Of a DNA stretch of 32,467 bases, positions 24,676-32,467 are shown in pieces. The translations under genes were made by a program, and so were the position numbers. The notes below the pieces were generated by a model that was not told the origin of the DNA, ran no database searches, and saw only the letters and a list, made by a program, of their open reading frames with translations. Location of the stretch: contig JAPLQS010000037.1 in NCBI GenBank assembly GCA_026399575.1, forward strand, positions 1 to 32,467, given 5' to 3'. The stretch is from Nitrosospira sp. GTDB lineage: Bacteria > Pseudomonadota > Gammaproteobacteria > Burkholderiales > Nitrosomonadaceae. The first letter of the stretch is position 1. Each line of letters opens with the position of its first letter.

Positions 24676-24999
24676 ATGACTTACGTAGTAACTGAAAACT
24701 GTATCAAGTGCAAATATACCGATTGCGTAGATGTGTGTCCGGTGGATTGCTTCCGCGAAGGCCCCAATTTTCTGGTGATCGATCCGGATGAGTGCATCGA
24801 TTGCACCCTGTGTGTGGCTGAGTGCCCGGTAGAAGCGATTTTTGCCGAAGATGATGTGCCGGACAATCAGCACAATTTTATTTCGCTCAATGCCGATTTG
24901 TCAAAAGTATGGGGACCCATCATCGAGAAGAAAGATGCCCCGCCCGATGCCGACGAATGGGCGAAAGTGACCGATAAGCTGGACAAGCTGGAACGCTGA
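24676..24999 (+). CDS. fdxA: Seven-iron ferredoxin (3Fe-4S/4Fe-4S), FdxA type
   Basis: A 107-residue electron-transfer protein. Its nine cysteines (9, 12, 17, 21, 25, 40, 43, 46, 50) match the Azotobacter ferredoxin I pattern exactly with an offset of one residue, including the extra free-cluster Cys25, so a 3Fe-4S plus 4Fe-4S protein is expected. The C-terminal extension (from about residue 60) is also of the FdxA type. AGGAAG precedes the ATG by about 7 bases. It stands alone between the persulfide operon and the addB-like gene; its redox partner is not evident. The gene is common in proteobacteria as a single unit. Confidence 0.96.
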   Translation: MTYVVTENCIKCKYTDCVDVCPVDCFREGPNFLVIDPDECIDCTLCVAECPVEAIFAEDDVPDNQHNFISLNADLSKVWGPIIEKKDAPPDADEWAKVTDKLDKLER

Positions 25000-25028
25000 C
25001 CCGGCGTAGCGGTAGCCTGCCTTGCCGC

Positions 25029-27776
25029 ATGTCCATCACCCTGAAATTTCCGCAAGTCACTCCAACTGATGTTTTCACGTATCTTGCCGCCGGCCTGAAA
25101 GCCGGCGTCACGGTCGTTACCCCTAACCGGCGGCTCGCGCTGGCGCTTAAACGCGAGTTCGACGCTGCCCAGGCCGCTCAGGGATTCAGCCTCTGGGATA
25201 CGGCCGATATCCTGCCATTCCCCGCATTCGTCGAACGTGCTTACGCGGACGTGCTTTACTCCGGCCAGGCAACCGGGCTGCCCATTCTGCTTACTGCTGC
25301 GCAGGAACAGGCGCTGTGGGAGGACGCCATTCGGCGTGCGGATACGGTTCTGCTGGCGATCGCGGAAACTGCACGGCTCGCACGCGAAGCGTGGCAGCTC
25401 GCGCATGCATGGCAGCTTTTTCCACAGCTCAGAAATTTTCCGCTCAACGAAGATGGCAAGGCCTTCCAGGATTGGTCGCAGCATTACGTACGCGCTACCG
25501 GGCGCAAACAGCAAACCGACAGCGCGCGGCTGTATGATCTGGTGGCCGGATTGTGGCAGCACGCAGCGGTACCGCAGCGCCTGATCTGCTACGGCTTCGA
25601 CATCATCACACCGCAGCAGGCGACATTGCTGAGCAAACTCGAGGCTGCTGGTTGCGAAGTGCTGCTGGCACAATCGCAGTCGCAACTGCGGCGGCATCAT
25701 GGCGCTGTGCAGCGTGTCGCAGGCGCCGACAGCCGCGATGAAATTCAGCGTGCGGCGGTGTGGGCGCGAGCGCGGCTCGAGACTGATGCTGCGGCACGTA
25801 TCGGCATTGTGGTACCGGATCTCGCCAGGCGGCGCAGTGCGATCATGCGCATTTTCAGTGCGGTGATGGAGCCGGACGTACAGTGTGTGCTACCGGATGT
25901 TGCGCAGCGCACCTTGCCGTTCAACACCTCGCTCGGCATGGCACTGACTTCATATCCGCTGGTCAGCACCGCATTCCTGCTGCTCGAGCTGGCCGGACGG
26001 GAGATCGAGTTTGAACGTGCCAGCCGCTTGCTGCGCTCGCCATTTATTGCGGGCGGCGAGACTGAAATGGCCAGCCGCGCGCGACTCGATGCCCGGTTGC
26101 GCCAGCGTGCCGAACCGGTGCTGACACTCGACCGACTGCTTATGCTGATTGTACGCGCTGGGGGGGATTGTCCGATCCTCGTGCAGCGCTTGTCCGCGCT
26201 GGCTGAATTCCGCAAGGCAAATCTGTTCGGCGCACAGGCGCCCTCAGCGCTGGCCAAAGCCATTTCCGCAACACTGCAGATTGTCGGTTTTCCCGGCGAG
26301 CGCAGCCTCGATTCAGCCGAATATCAGACTCTGAAGAAATGGCACGAGGTTGTCGCCGATTTCGCCGCACTTGACAGCGTCATAGCGCGCACCGGTTACA
26401 GCGAGGGGCTGTCGCGCCTGCGTCGCATGACAGCGGAAACCTTGTTCCAGCCCGAGACAGCGGATGTTCCGATCCAGATACTCGGTGTGTTCGAAGCTGC
26501 GGGCATGGAGTTCGATCACCTGTGGGTGATGGGGTTGTCCGATGAAGTCTGGCCGCAGCCACCGCGTCCGAATCCGTTCCTGCCGGTCGAGCTGCAACGC
26601 GCGGCAAAGCTGCCGCAGGGTTCTGCCGCTGAATCACTCGAGCTGGCGCGCCGGCTTACTGCTGACTGGCTATGCAGTGCGGATGAAGTCATTCTGAGTC
26701 ATCCACGGCACAGCATGGATCGCGGTGGCCAGGAACTCATGCCCAGTCCATTGATTACGCACATTGCCGAAAGTGAGCCTGCACTCGCATCGATACCAGC
26801 TACTTATGCCAGCCACCGTGATCTGATTCACGGCGCCAGTCAGCTTGAACACAGCGAGGATGCCAAGGCACCGGCATTCGATCAAGTAACAAACGCCATC
26901 AGTGGCGGCACGGCGGTGATAAAAGATCAGGCCGCCTGTCCATTCCGCGCACTGGCGCTGCATCGGCTTGGTGCGCAGAGTCTGCAGGCTCCGCACACCG
27001 GACTGGATGCGCGGGAGCGTGGCACGCTGGTGCATCGTGTGCTCGCACAGGCATGGAAACAACTCAAGAGCAGCAGTGCGCTCGCTGCGAGCAGCGACGC
27101 GGAGCTCGAAGCAATATTGCAGCAGGCTGCCGCAGAGGCGATTGCACACATCCGCAAAGACCGGCCGACCACACTCGCCGGACGTTTCGCGGAAATCGAA
27201 CAACGGCGTCTGGTGCGACTGGCGCGCGCATGGCTCAACGCAGACAAAGAACGCGGCGATTTCAGCGTCATTGCCTGCGAAGACAAACGCAGCATCGAAA
27301 TCAGCGGACTGGCGTTGACCACGCGTCTCGACCGCGTGGACGAGCTTGCTGACGGGCGTCGCATCGTCATCGATTACAAGACCCGCGCACCATCGGTTGG
27401 CGCCATGCTCGGCGAGCGCCCGGACGAGCCGCAACTGCCGCTGTATCTGGTCACTGCCGAGCCGGATGCCGCCGCAGTTGCCTTTGCCCAGGTCAGGTTG
27501 GGCGCCATGCAATTCACCGCACTGGCGCGCGACAACGACCTGTTGCCCGGGGTGAAAGCCTTTTCCGAATCGCGCCAGCGTGAGCGGCATGGCTCATGGG
27601 AGGAGCTGGTTGCCGCCTGGCGCACCAATCTCACCCACCTTGCCGCGAGTTTCCGCAACGGCGATGCCCAGGTCGATCCCAAGCGACGCCGACACACCTG
27701 CGACAATTGCGACATGCAGCCGTTCTGCCGCATCTACGAACGCAGCGAGAGCGCATTTTCCCAGGAGGAGGAATGA
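25029..27776 (+). CDS. AddB-like subunit of an AddAB/RecBCD-type helicase-nuclease (PD-(D/E)XK nuclease)
   Basis: A 915-residue protein. The N-terminal two thirds resemble an inactivated UvrD-like helicase: the Walker A position reads TPNRRLALAL instead of GKT. The C-terminal part is a RecB-family nuclease with Asp782 and Lys784 in IVIDYKTRAP. Cys637 (ACPFRALALHRL) together with Cys891, Cys894 and Cys900 (CDNCDMQPFC) forms the four-cysteine iron-sulfur staple typical of AddB nuclease domains. Its partner addA follows with an ATGA overlap. The pair would process double-strand breaks for RecA loading. There is no clear ribosome site before ATG 25029, which is 29 bp after fdxA. AddB is the most likely family; sequence divergence is high, so I leave the symbol empty. 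Confidence 0.88.
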   Translation: MSITLKFPQVTPTDVFTYLAAGLKAGVTVVTPNRRLALALKREFDAAQAAQGFSLWDTADILPFPAFVERAYADVLYSGQATGLPILLTAAQEQALWEDAIRRADTVLLAIAETARLAREAWQLAHAWQLFPQLRNFPLNEDGKAFQDWSQHYVRATGRKQQTDSARLYDLVAGLWQHAAVPQRLICYGFDIITPQQATLLSKLEAAGCEVLLAQSQSQLRRHHGAVQRVAGADSRDEIQRAAVWARARLETDAAARIGIVVPDLARRRSAIMRIFSAVMEPDVQCVLPDVAQRTLPFNTSLGMALTSYPLVSTAFLLLELAGREIEFERASRLLRSPFIAGGETEMASRARLDARLRQRAEPVLTLDRLLMLIVRAGGDCPILVQRLSALAEFRKANLFGAQAPSALAKAISATLQIVGFPGERSLDSAEYQTLKKWHEVVADFAALDSVIARTGYSEGLSRLRRMTAETLFQPETADVPIQILGVFEAAGMEFDHLWVMGLSDEVWPQPPRPNPFLPVELQRAAKLPQGSAAESLELARRLTADWLCSADEVILSHPRHSMDRGGQELMPSPLITHIAESEPALASIPATYASHRDLIHGASQLEHSEDAKAPAFDQVTNAISGGTAVIKDQAACPFRALALHRLGAQSLQAPHTGLDARERGTLVHRVLAQAWKQLKSSSALAASSDAELEAILQQAAAEAIAHIRKDRPTTLAGRFAEIEQRRLVRLARAWLNADKERGDFSVIACEDKRSIEISGLALTTRLDRVDELADGRRIVIDYKTRAPSVGAMLGERPDEPQLPLYLVTAEPDAAAVAFAQVRLGAMQFTALARDNDLLPGVKAFSESRQRERHGSWEELVAAWRTNLTHLAASFRNGDAQVDPKRRRHTCDNCDMQPFCRIYERSESAFSQEEE

Positions 27777-30700
27777 GCACTACGCCCATTCCGGATCTTG
27801 CCGAGCGCCGCCATGCACTCGATCCTGCGCAGTCGTTCATCGTGCAGGCGCCAGCCGGGTCGGGCAAGACCGGGTTGCTGATCCAGCGTTATTTGAGATT
27901 ACTGGCATGTGTCGATGCGCCGGAAGAAATCATTGCGATCACCTTTACCCGCAAAGCCGCGGCGGAGATGCGCGAACGAGTGCTGGCAGCGCTGACACCG
28001 GATGGCAAAACCCCCGCAACTGAACACGAACAACTGACCCGCGAGTTGGCGCACGCGGCTTTGCAGCGCGACGCTGCAGCGGGCTGGCAGATTGCGGCGA
28101 ATCCGGCGCGACTGCGCATCCAGACCATCGATTCATTGTGTGCTGCTCTTACGCACCAGATGCCGTTACTGTCAAAGTTCGGTGCGCAACCGGAGAGCGT
28201 CGAGGACGCATCCGAACTTTATCTGGAAGCGGCGCGCGCGACCATCGAGCTGGTCGAAGGTGACGATGCAGGGGCGCAGGATGTCGAACGCTTGCTCGAA
28301 CATCTCGACAATGATGTGGCCCGCATCGAAATGCTGCTGGCCGACATGCTGGCACGGCGTGACCACTGGCTGCGGCATATCCACGGCAGAGACCGTGGCG
28401 AGCTGGAAGCAGCACTGAAGAATGCGCGGCGCGCAGCACTGGAACATGTGTGCGGCATCTATCCCGTCCCGGCGCAAAGCGAGTTGATTGAACTTGCACG
28501 CTATGCCGCCGCCAATCTGACCACTGCCGGCAGGAGTTCTCCAATCGGTGTGTGCGACAGACTCGCTGCATTACCCGGCAGCGCTGATGATGCTGTCGTA
28601 CTGTGGCGTGGCATCGCCGAACTGCTGCTGACCAAGGAAGGCGATTGGCGCAGACAGCATGATGTCAAGAATGGTTTCCCGCCGGGCAGCAGCAAGGCCG
28701 AGAAAGAAATTTCCAGATCATGGAAAGAGCGTGCACTTGCATTGATCGCGGTACTCAAGGAAAACGATGCGCTGCGTCAGACGCTGCATGACCTGCGCCG
28801 CCTGCCGCCGCCCGCTTACACCGACATGCAGTGGGAGGTACTCGGTGCGATCACCCGCTTGCTGCTGCACACCGTCGGCCAGCTCAAGCTCGTGTTCCAG
28901 GCGCGCGGTCAGGTGGATTTCACCGAAGTCGCGCAGGCTGCGCTGCTCGCGCTGGGCGAGCCGGATGCGCCGACCGATCTTGCGCTGGCGCTCGATTATC
29001 GCATCCGGCATTTGCTGATCGATGAGTTTCAGGATACGTCGATCAGCCAGTATGAGCTGGTGACCAAGCTTATTGCCGGCTGGGAACCGGGAGACGGTCG
29101 CAGCCTGTTCGTGGTTGGCGACCCGATGCAGTCCATTTACCGTTTCCGCGAGGCCGAGGTTGGATTGTTCCTGCGTGCGCGTGCAATGGGCATCGGTAAC
29201 TTCGCGCTGCAGCCGGTTGCGCTGTGCGCCAATTTCCGTTCGCAGCGCGGCGTTGTCGACTGGGTCAATGCCACTTTCGCGCAGGTGATGCCGGCGCAGG
29301 AAGATATCGCTGCCGGTGCGGTGCCGTACACAGCATCCATCGCTACGCACGCAATGCTTCCCGATGCAGCAGTCAATGTGCACGCATTTTTCAACAATGA
29401 CCATGCGGCTGAAGCGGAGAAGGTGGCAGAGATCATCCAGCAGGTACAGCATGACGATCCGTCCGCCACCACCGCAATCCTGGTGCGCAACCGCGGCCAC
29501 TTGCGCGAAATCGTGCTGCAGCTCAACGCGGCCGGATTGCGTTTCCGCGCCATCGAAATCAAAGGCCTCGGCTACCGGCCGGTGGTGCAGGATCTGCTGG
29601 CGCTGACGCGTGCACTGGCGCATCCGGCCGATCGCCTGGCGTGGCTGGCAGTGCTGCGCGCGCCGTGGTGCGGACTTACGCTGGCCGATCTGCATGCGCT
29701 GGCGGCAGTACAATCTGCTTTCGCTGACAGCGAGCACACCATGTGGCAATTGCTCCACGATGATGCACGCATGGCGGCAGTTTCCGCCGATGGTGGTGCG
29801 CGACTGCTGCGTGTGCGCGAAGTACTGCAGGAGTGTATCGGCAACCGCTGCCGCTCATCGCTGCGCACGCTGGTCGAAGCGGCATGGCTGGCACTGGGCG
29901 GTCCGGCTTGTGTCGGCGATGTGACCGATCTTGCCGACGCCGAAATCTATTTTGATTATCTGGAAGCGCATGAGGAAGCGGGCAGCATTCCCGAACTGGC
30001 GCTGTTCGAGCAAGGGCTGGATCGGCTTTACGCGCTGCCCGATCTGGGGGCTGACGACAGGTTGCAGATCATGACCATCCACAAAGCCAAGGGTCTCGAG
30101 TTTGATCATGTGATCGTGCCCGGCCTCGGCCGTCTGTCGCGCAGCAACGACAAGAAACTGTTCATGTGGATGGAACGCCCGCGCGCAACATTTGCTGGCG
30201 GCGAGCAAGACGGCAGTACTGACTTGCTGCTGGCGCCGATTCAGGAGACCGGTACGGACGGCGACCTCATCTATGCCTGGCTGGAGAAGCTGGATGCCGA
30301 CAAAGAGTATTTCGAGGATCAGCGCCTGCTCTATGTCGCGGCGACACGTGCCAGGCAGCGCCTGCACCTGCTGGGCAGTACCTGTCTGGTTCCCGACCGT
30401 GATGGCGTGATTGAGCCGCGATTGCCTGCCGGGAAATCCTTGCTGGGCAAGCTCTGGCAGGTAATTGAACCGGATTATGTCGAAGCCGCTTCACGCGCAA
30501 TGCATGCGCATGCCCCGCCTGCACCGGAGGGCGGAGAAATTACAGAAGAAAAACTTTCTGTCGATCAGTCACTGCGCCGCCTCACGTCGGACTGGACATT
30601 GCCCGCCGCACCGCCACGGGTGGAATGGAGTCCGCCACAGTGTATGACGCAGACGCAGGATCAGATCGAGTTTTCCTGGGTGGGCGAAATCGCGCGCCAT

Positions 30701-31213
30701 GCCGGCAGCGTGGTGCACCGCTGGCTACAGCGCATTGCCGAGGACCAGATGCAAGGCTGGGATGCGGCGCGGATCAAGAGCCTGCGCACCATCTTCAAAC
30801 ACAATCTGCTCGCATGCGGCATTAGCGGTAGTGAAGTAGAGGTGGCCAGCGAGCGTGTAGTAGTGGCGCTTAGCCATGCACTCAGCGATATGCGCGGCCA
30901 GTGGCTGCTCGGGCCGCAGCAGGATGCCCAGAATGAACTGCGCCTGACTGCCCTGATTGATGGCGTGCAGATGAATCTGGTGATCGACCGCACTTTCCGT
31001 GATGCACATGGCCAGCGCTGGGTTGTGGACTACAAAACCAGCAGCCATGAAGGCACTGATGTGGAAGGCTTCCTCGATCGCGAGCAACAGCGCTACCGCG
31101 CCCAGCTCGAGCGCTATGCCGCGCTCATGCGCAGGATCGATGAGAGGCCGGTGAAACTGGGATTGTATTTTCCGCTGTTGAAGGGATGGCGGGAATGGGA
31201 GAGTGGCGGTTAG
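27773..31213 (+). CDS. addA: AddA-like helicase-nuclease (UvrD/Rep family with C-terminal nuclease)
   Basis: A 1146-residue protein with all superfamily 1A helicase motifs: Walker A QAPAGSGKT (25-33), motif Ia ITFTRKAAAEMRERV, Walker B IDEFQDT (Asp417, Glu418), motif III VGDPMQSIYRFREAEVG, MTIHKAKGLEFDHVIVPG and LLYVAATRARQRL. The C-terminal RecB-type nuclease has Asp1086 and Lys1088 in VVDYKTSS. Length fits AddA (about 1100-1250). The frame is open from 27596, but ATG 27773 overlaps the addB stop (ATGA) and has a strong GGAGGAGG ribosome site just before it, so translation is coupled to addB. It is the motor and one of the two nucleases of the break-repair complex. No terminator is seen in the 42 bp after it. 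Confidence 0.93.
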   Translation: MSTTPIPDLAERRHALDPAQSFIVQAPAGSGKTGLLIQRYLRLLACVDAPEEIIAITFTRKAAAEMRERVLAALTPDGKTPATEHEQLTRELAHAALQRDAAAGWQIAANPARLRIQTIDSLCAALTHQMPLLSKFGAQPESVEDASELYLEAARATIELVEGDDAGAQDVERLLEHLDNDVARIEMLLADMLARRDHWLRHIHGRDRGELEAALKNARRAALEHVCGIYPVPAQSELIELARYAAANLTTAGRSSPIGVCDRLAALPGSADDAVVLWRGIAELLLTKEGDWRRQHDVKNGFPPGSSKAEKEISRSWKERALALIAVLKENDALRQTLHDLRRLPPPAYTDMQWEVLGAITRLLLHTVGQLKLVFQARGQVDFTEVAQAALLALGEPDAPTDLALALDYRIRHLLIDEFQDTSISQYELVTKLIAGWEPGDGRSLFVVGDPMQSIYRFREAEVGLFLRARAMGIGNFALQPVALCANFRSQRGVVDWVNATFAQVMPAQEDIAAGAVPYTASIATHAMLPDAAVNVHAFFNNDHAAEAEKVAEIIQQVQHDDPSATTAILVRNRGHLREIVLQLNAAGLRFRAIEIKGLGYRPVVQDLLALTRALAHPADRLAWLAVLRAPWCGLTLADLHALAAVQSAFADSEHTMWQLLHDDARMAAVSADGGARLLRVREVLQECIGNRCRSSLRTLVEAAWLALGGPACVGDVTDLADAEIYFDYLEAHEEAGSIPELALFEQGLDRLYALPDLGADDRLQIMTIHKAKGLEFDHVIVPGLGRLSRSNDKKLFMWMERPRATFAGGEQDGSTDLLLAPIQETGTDGDLIYAWLEKLDADKEYFEDQRLLYVAATRARQRLHLLGSTCLVPDRDGVIEPRLPAGKSLLGKLWQVIEPDYVEAASRAMHAHAPPAPEGGEITEEKLSVDQSLRRLTSDWTLPAAPPRVEWSPPQCMTQTQDQIEFSWVGEIARHAGSVVHRWLQRIAEDQMQGWDAARIKSLRTIFKHNLLACGISGSEVEVASERVVVALSHALSDMRGQWLLGPQQDAQNELRLTALIDGVQMNLVIDRTFRDAHGQRWVVDYKTSSHEGTDVEGFLDREQQRYRAQLERYAALMRRIDERPVKLGLYFPLLKGWREWESGG

Positions 31214-31255
31214 AAGGAGGGGGAGGCGGGCACAACCGGAGAATACGCGAGTTCC

Positions 31256-31768
31256 TTAGTAAGCAATACCACCTATCTTGATAGGTTCTTTTTGTATAAG
31301 ACCCAAATCTGGCTGTAAGCCTCGTCTTTGATTCACTAATCTGACAGTACCGTCTTCATTTTTAATAATAGTATCAGCTTCAATTATTTCTTCTACATTA
31401 AGCGCATTTTCTTGCAAGTCGAGCGACTGATTGGCCACTGTCATTGCGTCGCCATTAGCTTGGGCAGCAGTTAGTGTTTTAAGCTGAACGCTGATAAGCC
31501 CCATGCTTTGGGGTGATTTAGATTGTGGCTGATGCACTCCAAACGTATTTTCCGTGTTCAGGCGTTGATAAGTGGTAGTGACGGCAACAGATATGATCCG
31601 TTGCTCCATAACCGGGTCTGCCTGCGCGTTGTTCTGGGAAAGCGCGCAACCTAAGCCCGCTAGTAAAATAACATGGCGATATGCAAAAAGATTGCGGCCA
31701 TTTTTTTCGAGGAAGGTCAGATAACGCAGCATAAAGTTCACCAATAGCTCAAGTTTGATAAACTTCAT
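31256..31768 (-). CDS. Hypothetical protein with probable signal peptide
   Basis: I do not recognise a family. The frame encodes up to 170 residues. A hydrophobic stretch (YRHVILLAGLGCALS, about 31-45) followed by QNNAQADP suggests export with cleavage after AQA near residue 50. The mature part is polar and contains a stretch rich in N, A, Q, E (QANGDAMTVANQSLDLQENALNVEEIIEADTI). Two starts are possible: ATG 31768 and ATG 31732, the latter with GGTGA 5 bases upstream and a more typical leader length. Base composition is clearly more AT-rich than the surrounding genes, which hints at recent acquisition or weak selection. It is convergent with addA and divergent from the Sel1-repeat gene. No function can be inferred. 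Confidence 0.6.
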   Translation of the reverse strand: MKFIKLELLVNFMLRYLTFLEKNGRNLFAYRHVILLAGLGCALSQNNAQADPVMEQRIISVAVTTTYQRLNTENTFGVHQPQSKSPQSMGLISVQLKTLTAAQANGDAMTVANQSLDLQENALNVEEIIEADTIIKNEDGTVRLVNQRRGLQPDLGLIQKEPIKIGGIAY

Positions 31769-31844
31769 TACGGCAGTATTTTTTAAATATTTAGGGAAAT
31801 AGTCGTAGTAAAAGAATCAGTAATAAAGGAGGCGGATTTTTTAT

Positions 31845-31875
31845 ACCCAGCTCGACCGCTGCGCCGGGTTTTTAT
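31845..31875 (+). terminator. Terminator-like hairpin followed by T-rich tract
   Basis: ACCCAGC (31845-31851) can pair with GCCGGGT (31863-31869) at 6 of 7 positions, followed by TTTTTATTT. It would stop plus-strand transcription, yet no plus-strand gene ends nearby. The flanking gap 31769-31942 is AT-rich and has no convincing open frame. Confidence 0.4.
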
Positions 31876-31942
31876 TTATACTTATTGAAATGCTCTGCTT
31901 TGGGTTATGCTACTGACAAGACTACGCGCAACGAGATTTCGC

Positions 31943-32467
31943 ATGCCCATCCCCGTACACCACAGCACCATGATCCTGCCACGCCGCATCACCGCCGCCT
32001 GTATCTGCTGCCTGCTGAGTGTCGGCACTGCAACCGCAGCGCCTATCGATATTGCGGGGGAAGCCTACAACAAAAGCGCGCACGTGCAGGCCATCAAGCT
32101 ATTCAGGCCGCTGGCCGCCCAGGGAAACGCGGATGCGCAAGCGATGCTGGGCATGATGTACCTCAAAGGCGAAGGCACAGCCCGGAATTATCCGGAAGCC
32201 GTGAAGTGGCTCACGTTGTCGGCAGCACAGGGCAATGCAAGTGCGCAAAATAACCTGGGAGCGATGCATTTCAATGGTGATGGCGTAGTCCGGAATTATC
32301 CCGATGCCCTGAGATGGTTTCGCTTGTCTGCGATGCAGGGAGATAAATATGGGCAAACCAGTCTGGCTGCGATGTATCTCAATGGCCATGGCGTAGCCAA
32401 GGATGTGAAGGAAGCCGTGAAGTGGTATCGCCTGGCTGCGGCGCAGGGGGATGAAAATGCCGCGCAG
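31943..32467 (+). CDS. Sel1-repeat (TPR-like) protein with signal peptide, 3' end outside window
   Basis: An open frame from ATG 31943 to the window edge, 175 residues so far. The N-terminus (RRITAACICCLLSVGTATA, then APID) is a good signal peptide, so the protein is probably periplasmic; ATG 31970 is an alternative start. After residue 40 come Sel1-like repeats of 36 residues: AQAMLGMMYLKGEGTARNYP, AQNNLGAMHFNGDGVVRNYP and GQTSLAAMYLNGHGVAKDVK, each followed by an A(V/L)xW(L/F/Y)..SAAQGD-type helix. Such repeats are scaffolds for protein-protein contacts; a specific role cannot be given. The repeats are also similar at DNA level (CCGGAATTATCC appears in two), suggesting recent expansion. A weak promoter may lie at 31885-31911 (TTGAAA, 15-bp spacer, TATGCT). 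Confidence 0.88.
   Translation, partial: MPIPVHHSTMILPRRITAACICCLLSVGTATAAPIDIAGEAYNKSAHVQAIKLFRPLAAQGNADAQAMLGMMYLKGEGTARNYPEAVKWLTLSAAQGNASAQNNLGAMHFNGDGVVRNYPDALRWFRLSAMQGDKYGQTSLAAMYLNGHGVAKDVKEAVKWYRLAAAQGDENAAQ

Noticed and set aside
31826-31844. A perfect AAAGGAGG ribosome-binding-site-like sequence
   Set aside because: No ATG, GTG or TTG start codon follows at a usable distance; the sequence runs into a T tract and the hairpin at 31845.
31885-32253. 122-residue plus-strand open frame overlapping the Sel1-repeat gene
   Set aside because: Its translation is low-complexity His/Arg/Pro/Cys-rich shadow sequence; the frame from 31943 gives a signal peptide and clear Sel1 repeats.

Overview
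The window looks like chromosomal DNA of an autotrophic betaproteobacterium. It combines an inorganic-carbon handling module with a complete glycogen cluster, a sulfide/persulfide response operon and an AddAB-type repair nuclease. A Nitrosomonadales or Gallionellaceae-like chemolithoautotroph is my best guess; this rests on gene content alone, because no rRNA or other taxonomic marker is present.

Layout. (1) 1-3485, plus strand: the end of one NuoM-like membrane protein, a complete second NuoM-like antiporter subunit, a carbonic anhydrase related to the carboxysomal CsoSCA but lacking its N-terminal region, a strong terminator, then a separately promoted PII-like protein resembling the bicarbonate-sensing CPII family. 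(2) 3497-6093, minus strand: M48 metalloprotease, pterin-4a-carbinolamine dehydratase and the ribosome-assembly GTPase RsgA, divergent from oligoribonuclease (6194-6739, plus). (3) 6813-21472: glycogen metabolism. glgP (plus) converges on a minus-strand operon glgB - thiolase - pgi - glgA; glgC and two GH57 enzymes run on the plus strand from the glgB/glgC divergent region. (4) 21495-24578: a persulfide-response locus. A metallo-beta-lactamase-fold persulfide dioxygenase-like gene (minus) diverges from two YeeE/YedE half-transporters, a BigR/SqrR-type ArsR repressor and a TauE/SafE exporter in two overlapping frames (plus). A long AT-rich palindrome carrying both promoters lies between them. 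(5) 24676-31213: a 7Fe ferredoxin, then addB-like and addA genes overlapping by ATGA. (6) 31256-32467: an AT-rich secreted hypothetical gene (minus) and a Sel1-repeat protein that runs off the end (plus).

How the genes work together. Region 1 plausibly couples proton flux through NuoM-like subunits to CO2 hydration or bicarbonate accumulation, with the PII-like protein reporting carbon or energy state. Region 3 makes glycogen (GlgC, GlgA, GlgB) and degrades it (GlgP, GH57 amylase and glucanotransferase), with Pgi linking it to central metabolism. Region 4 is organised so that oxidation of the ArsR cysteines by persulfide would release repression of both arms at once.

The most unusual points are the NuoM/CsoSCA-like/CPII association, the divergent operator at 22382-22420 and the split TauE/SafE gene. 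All functional calls come from reading motifs; no database search was possible.
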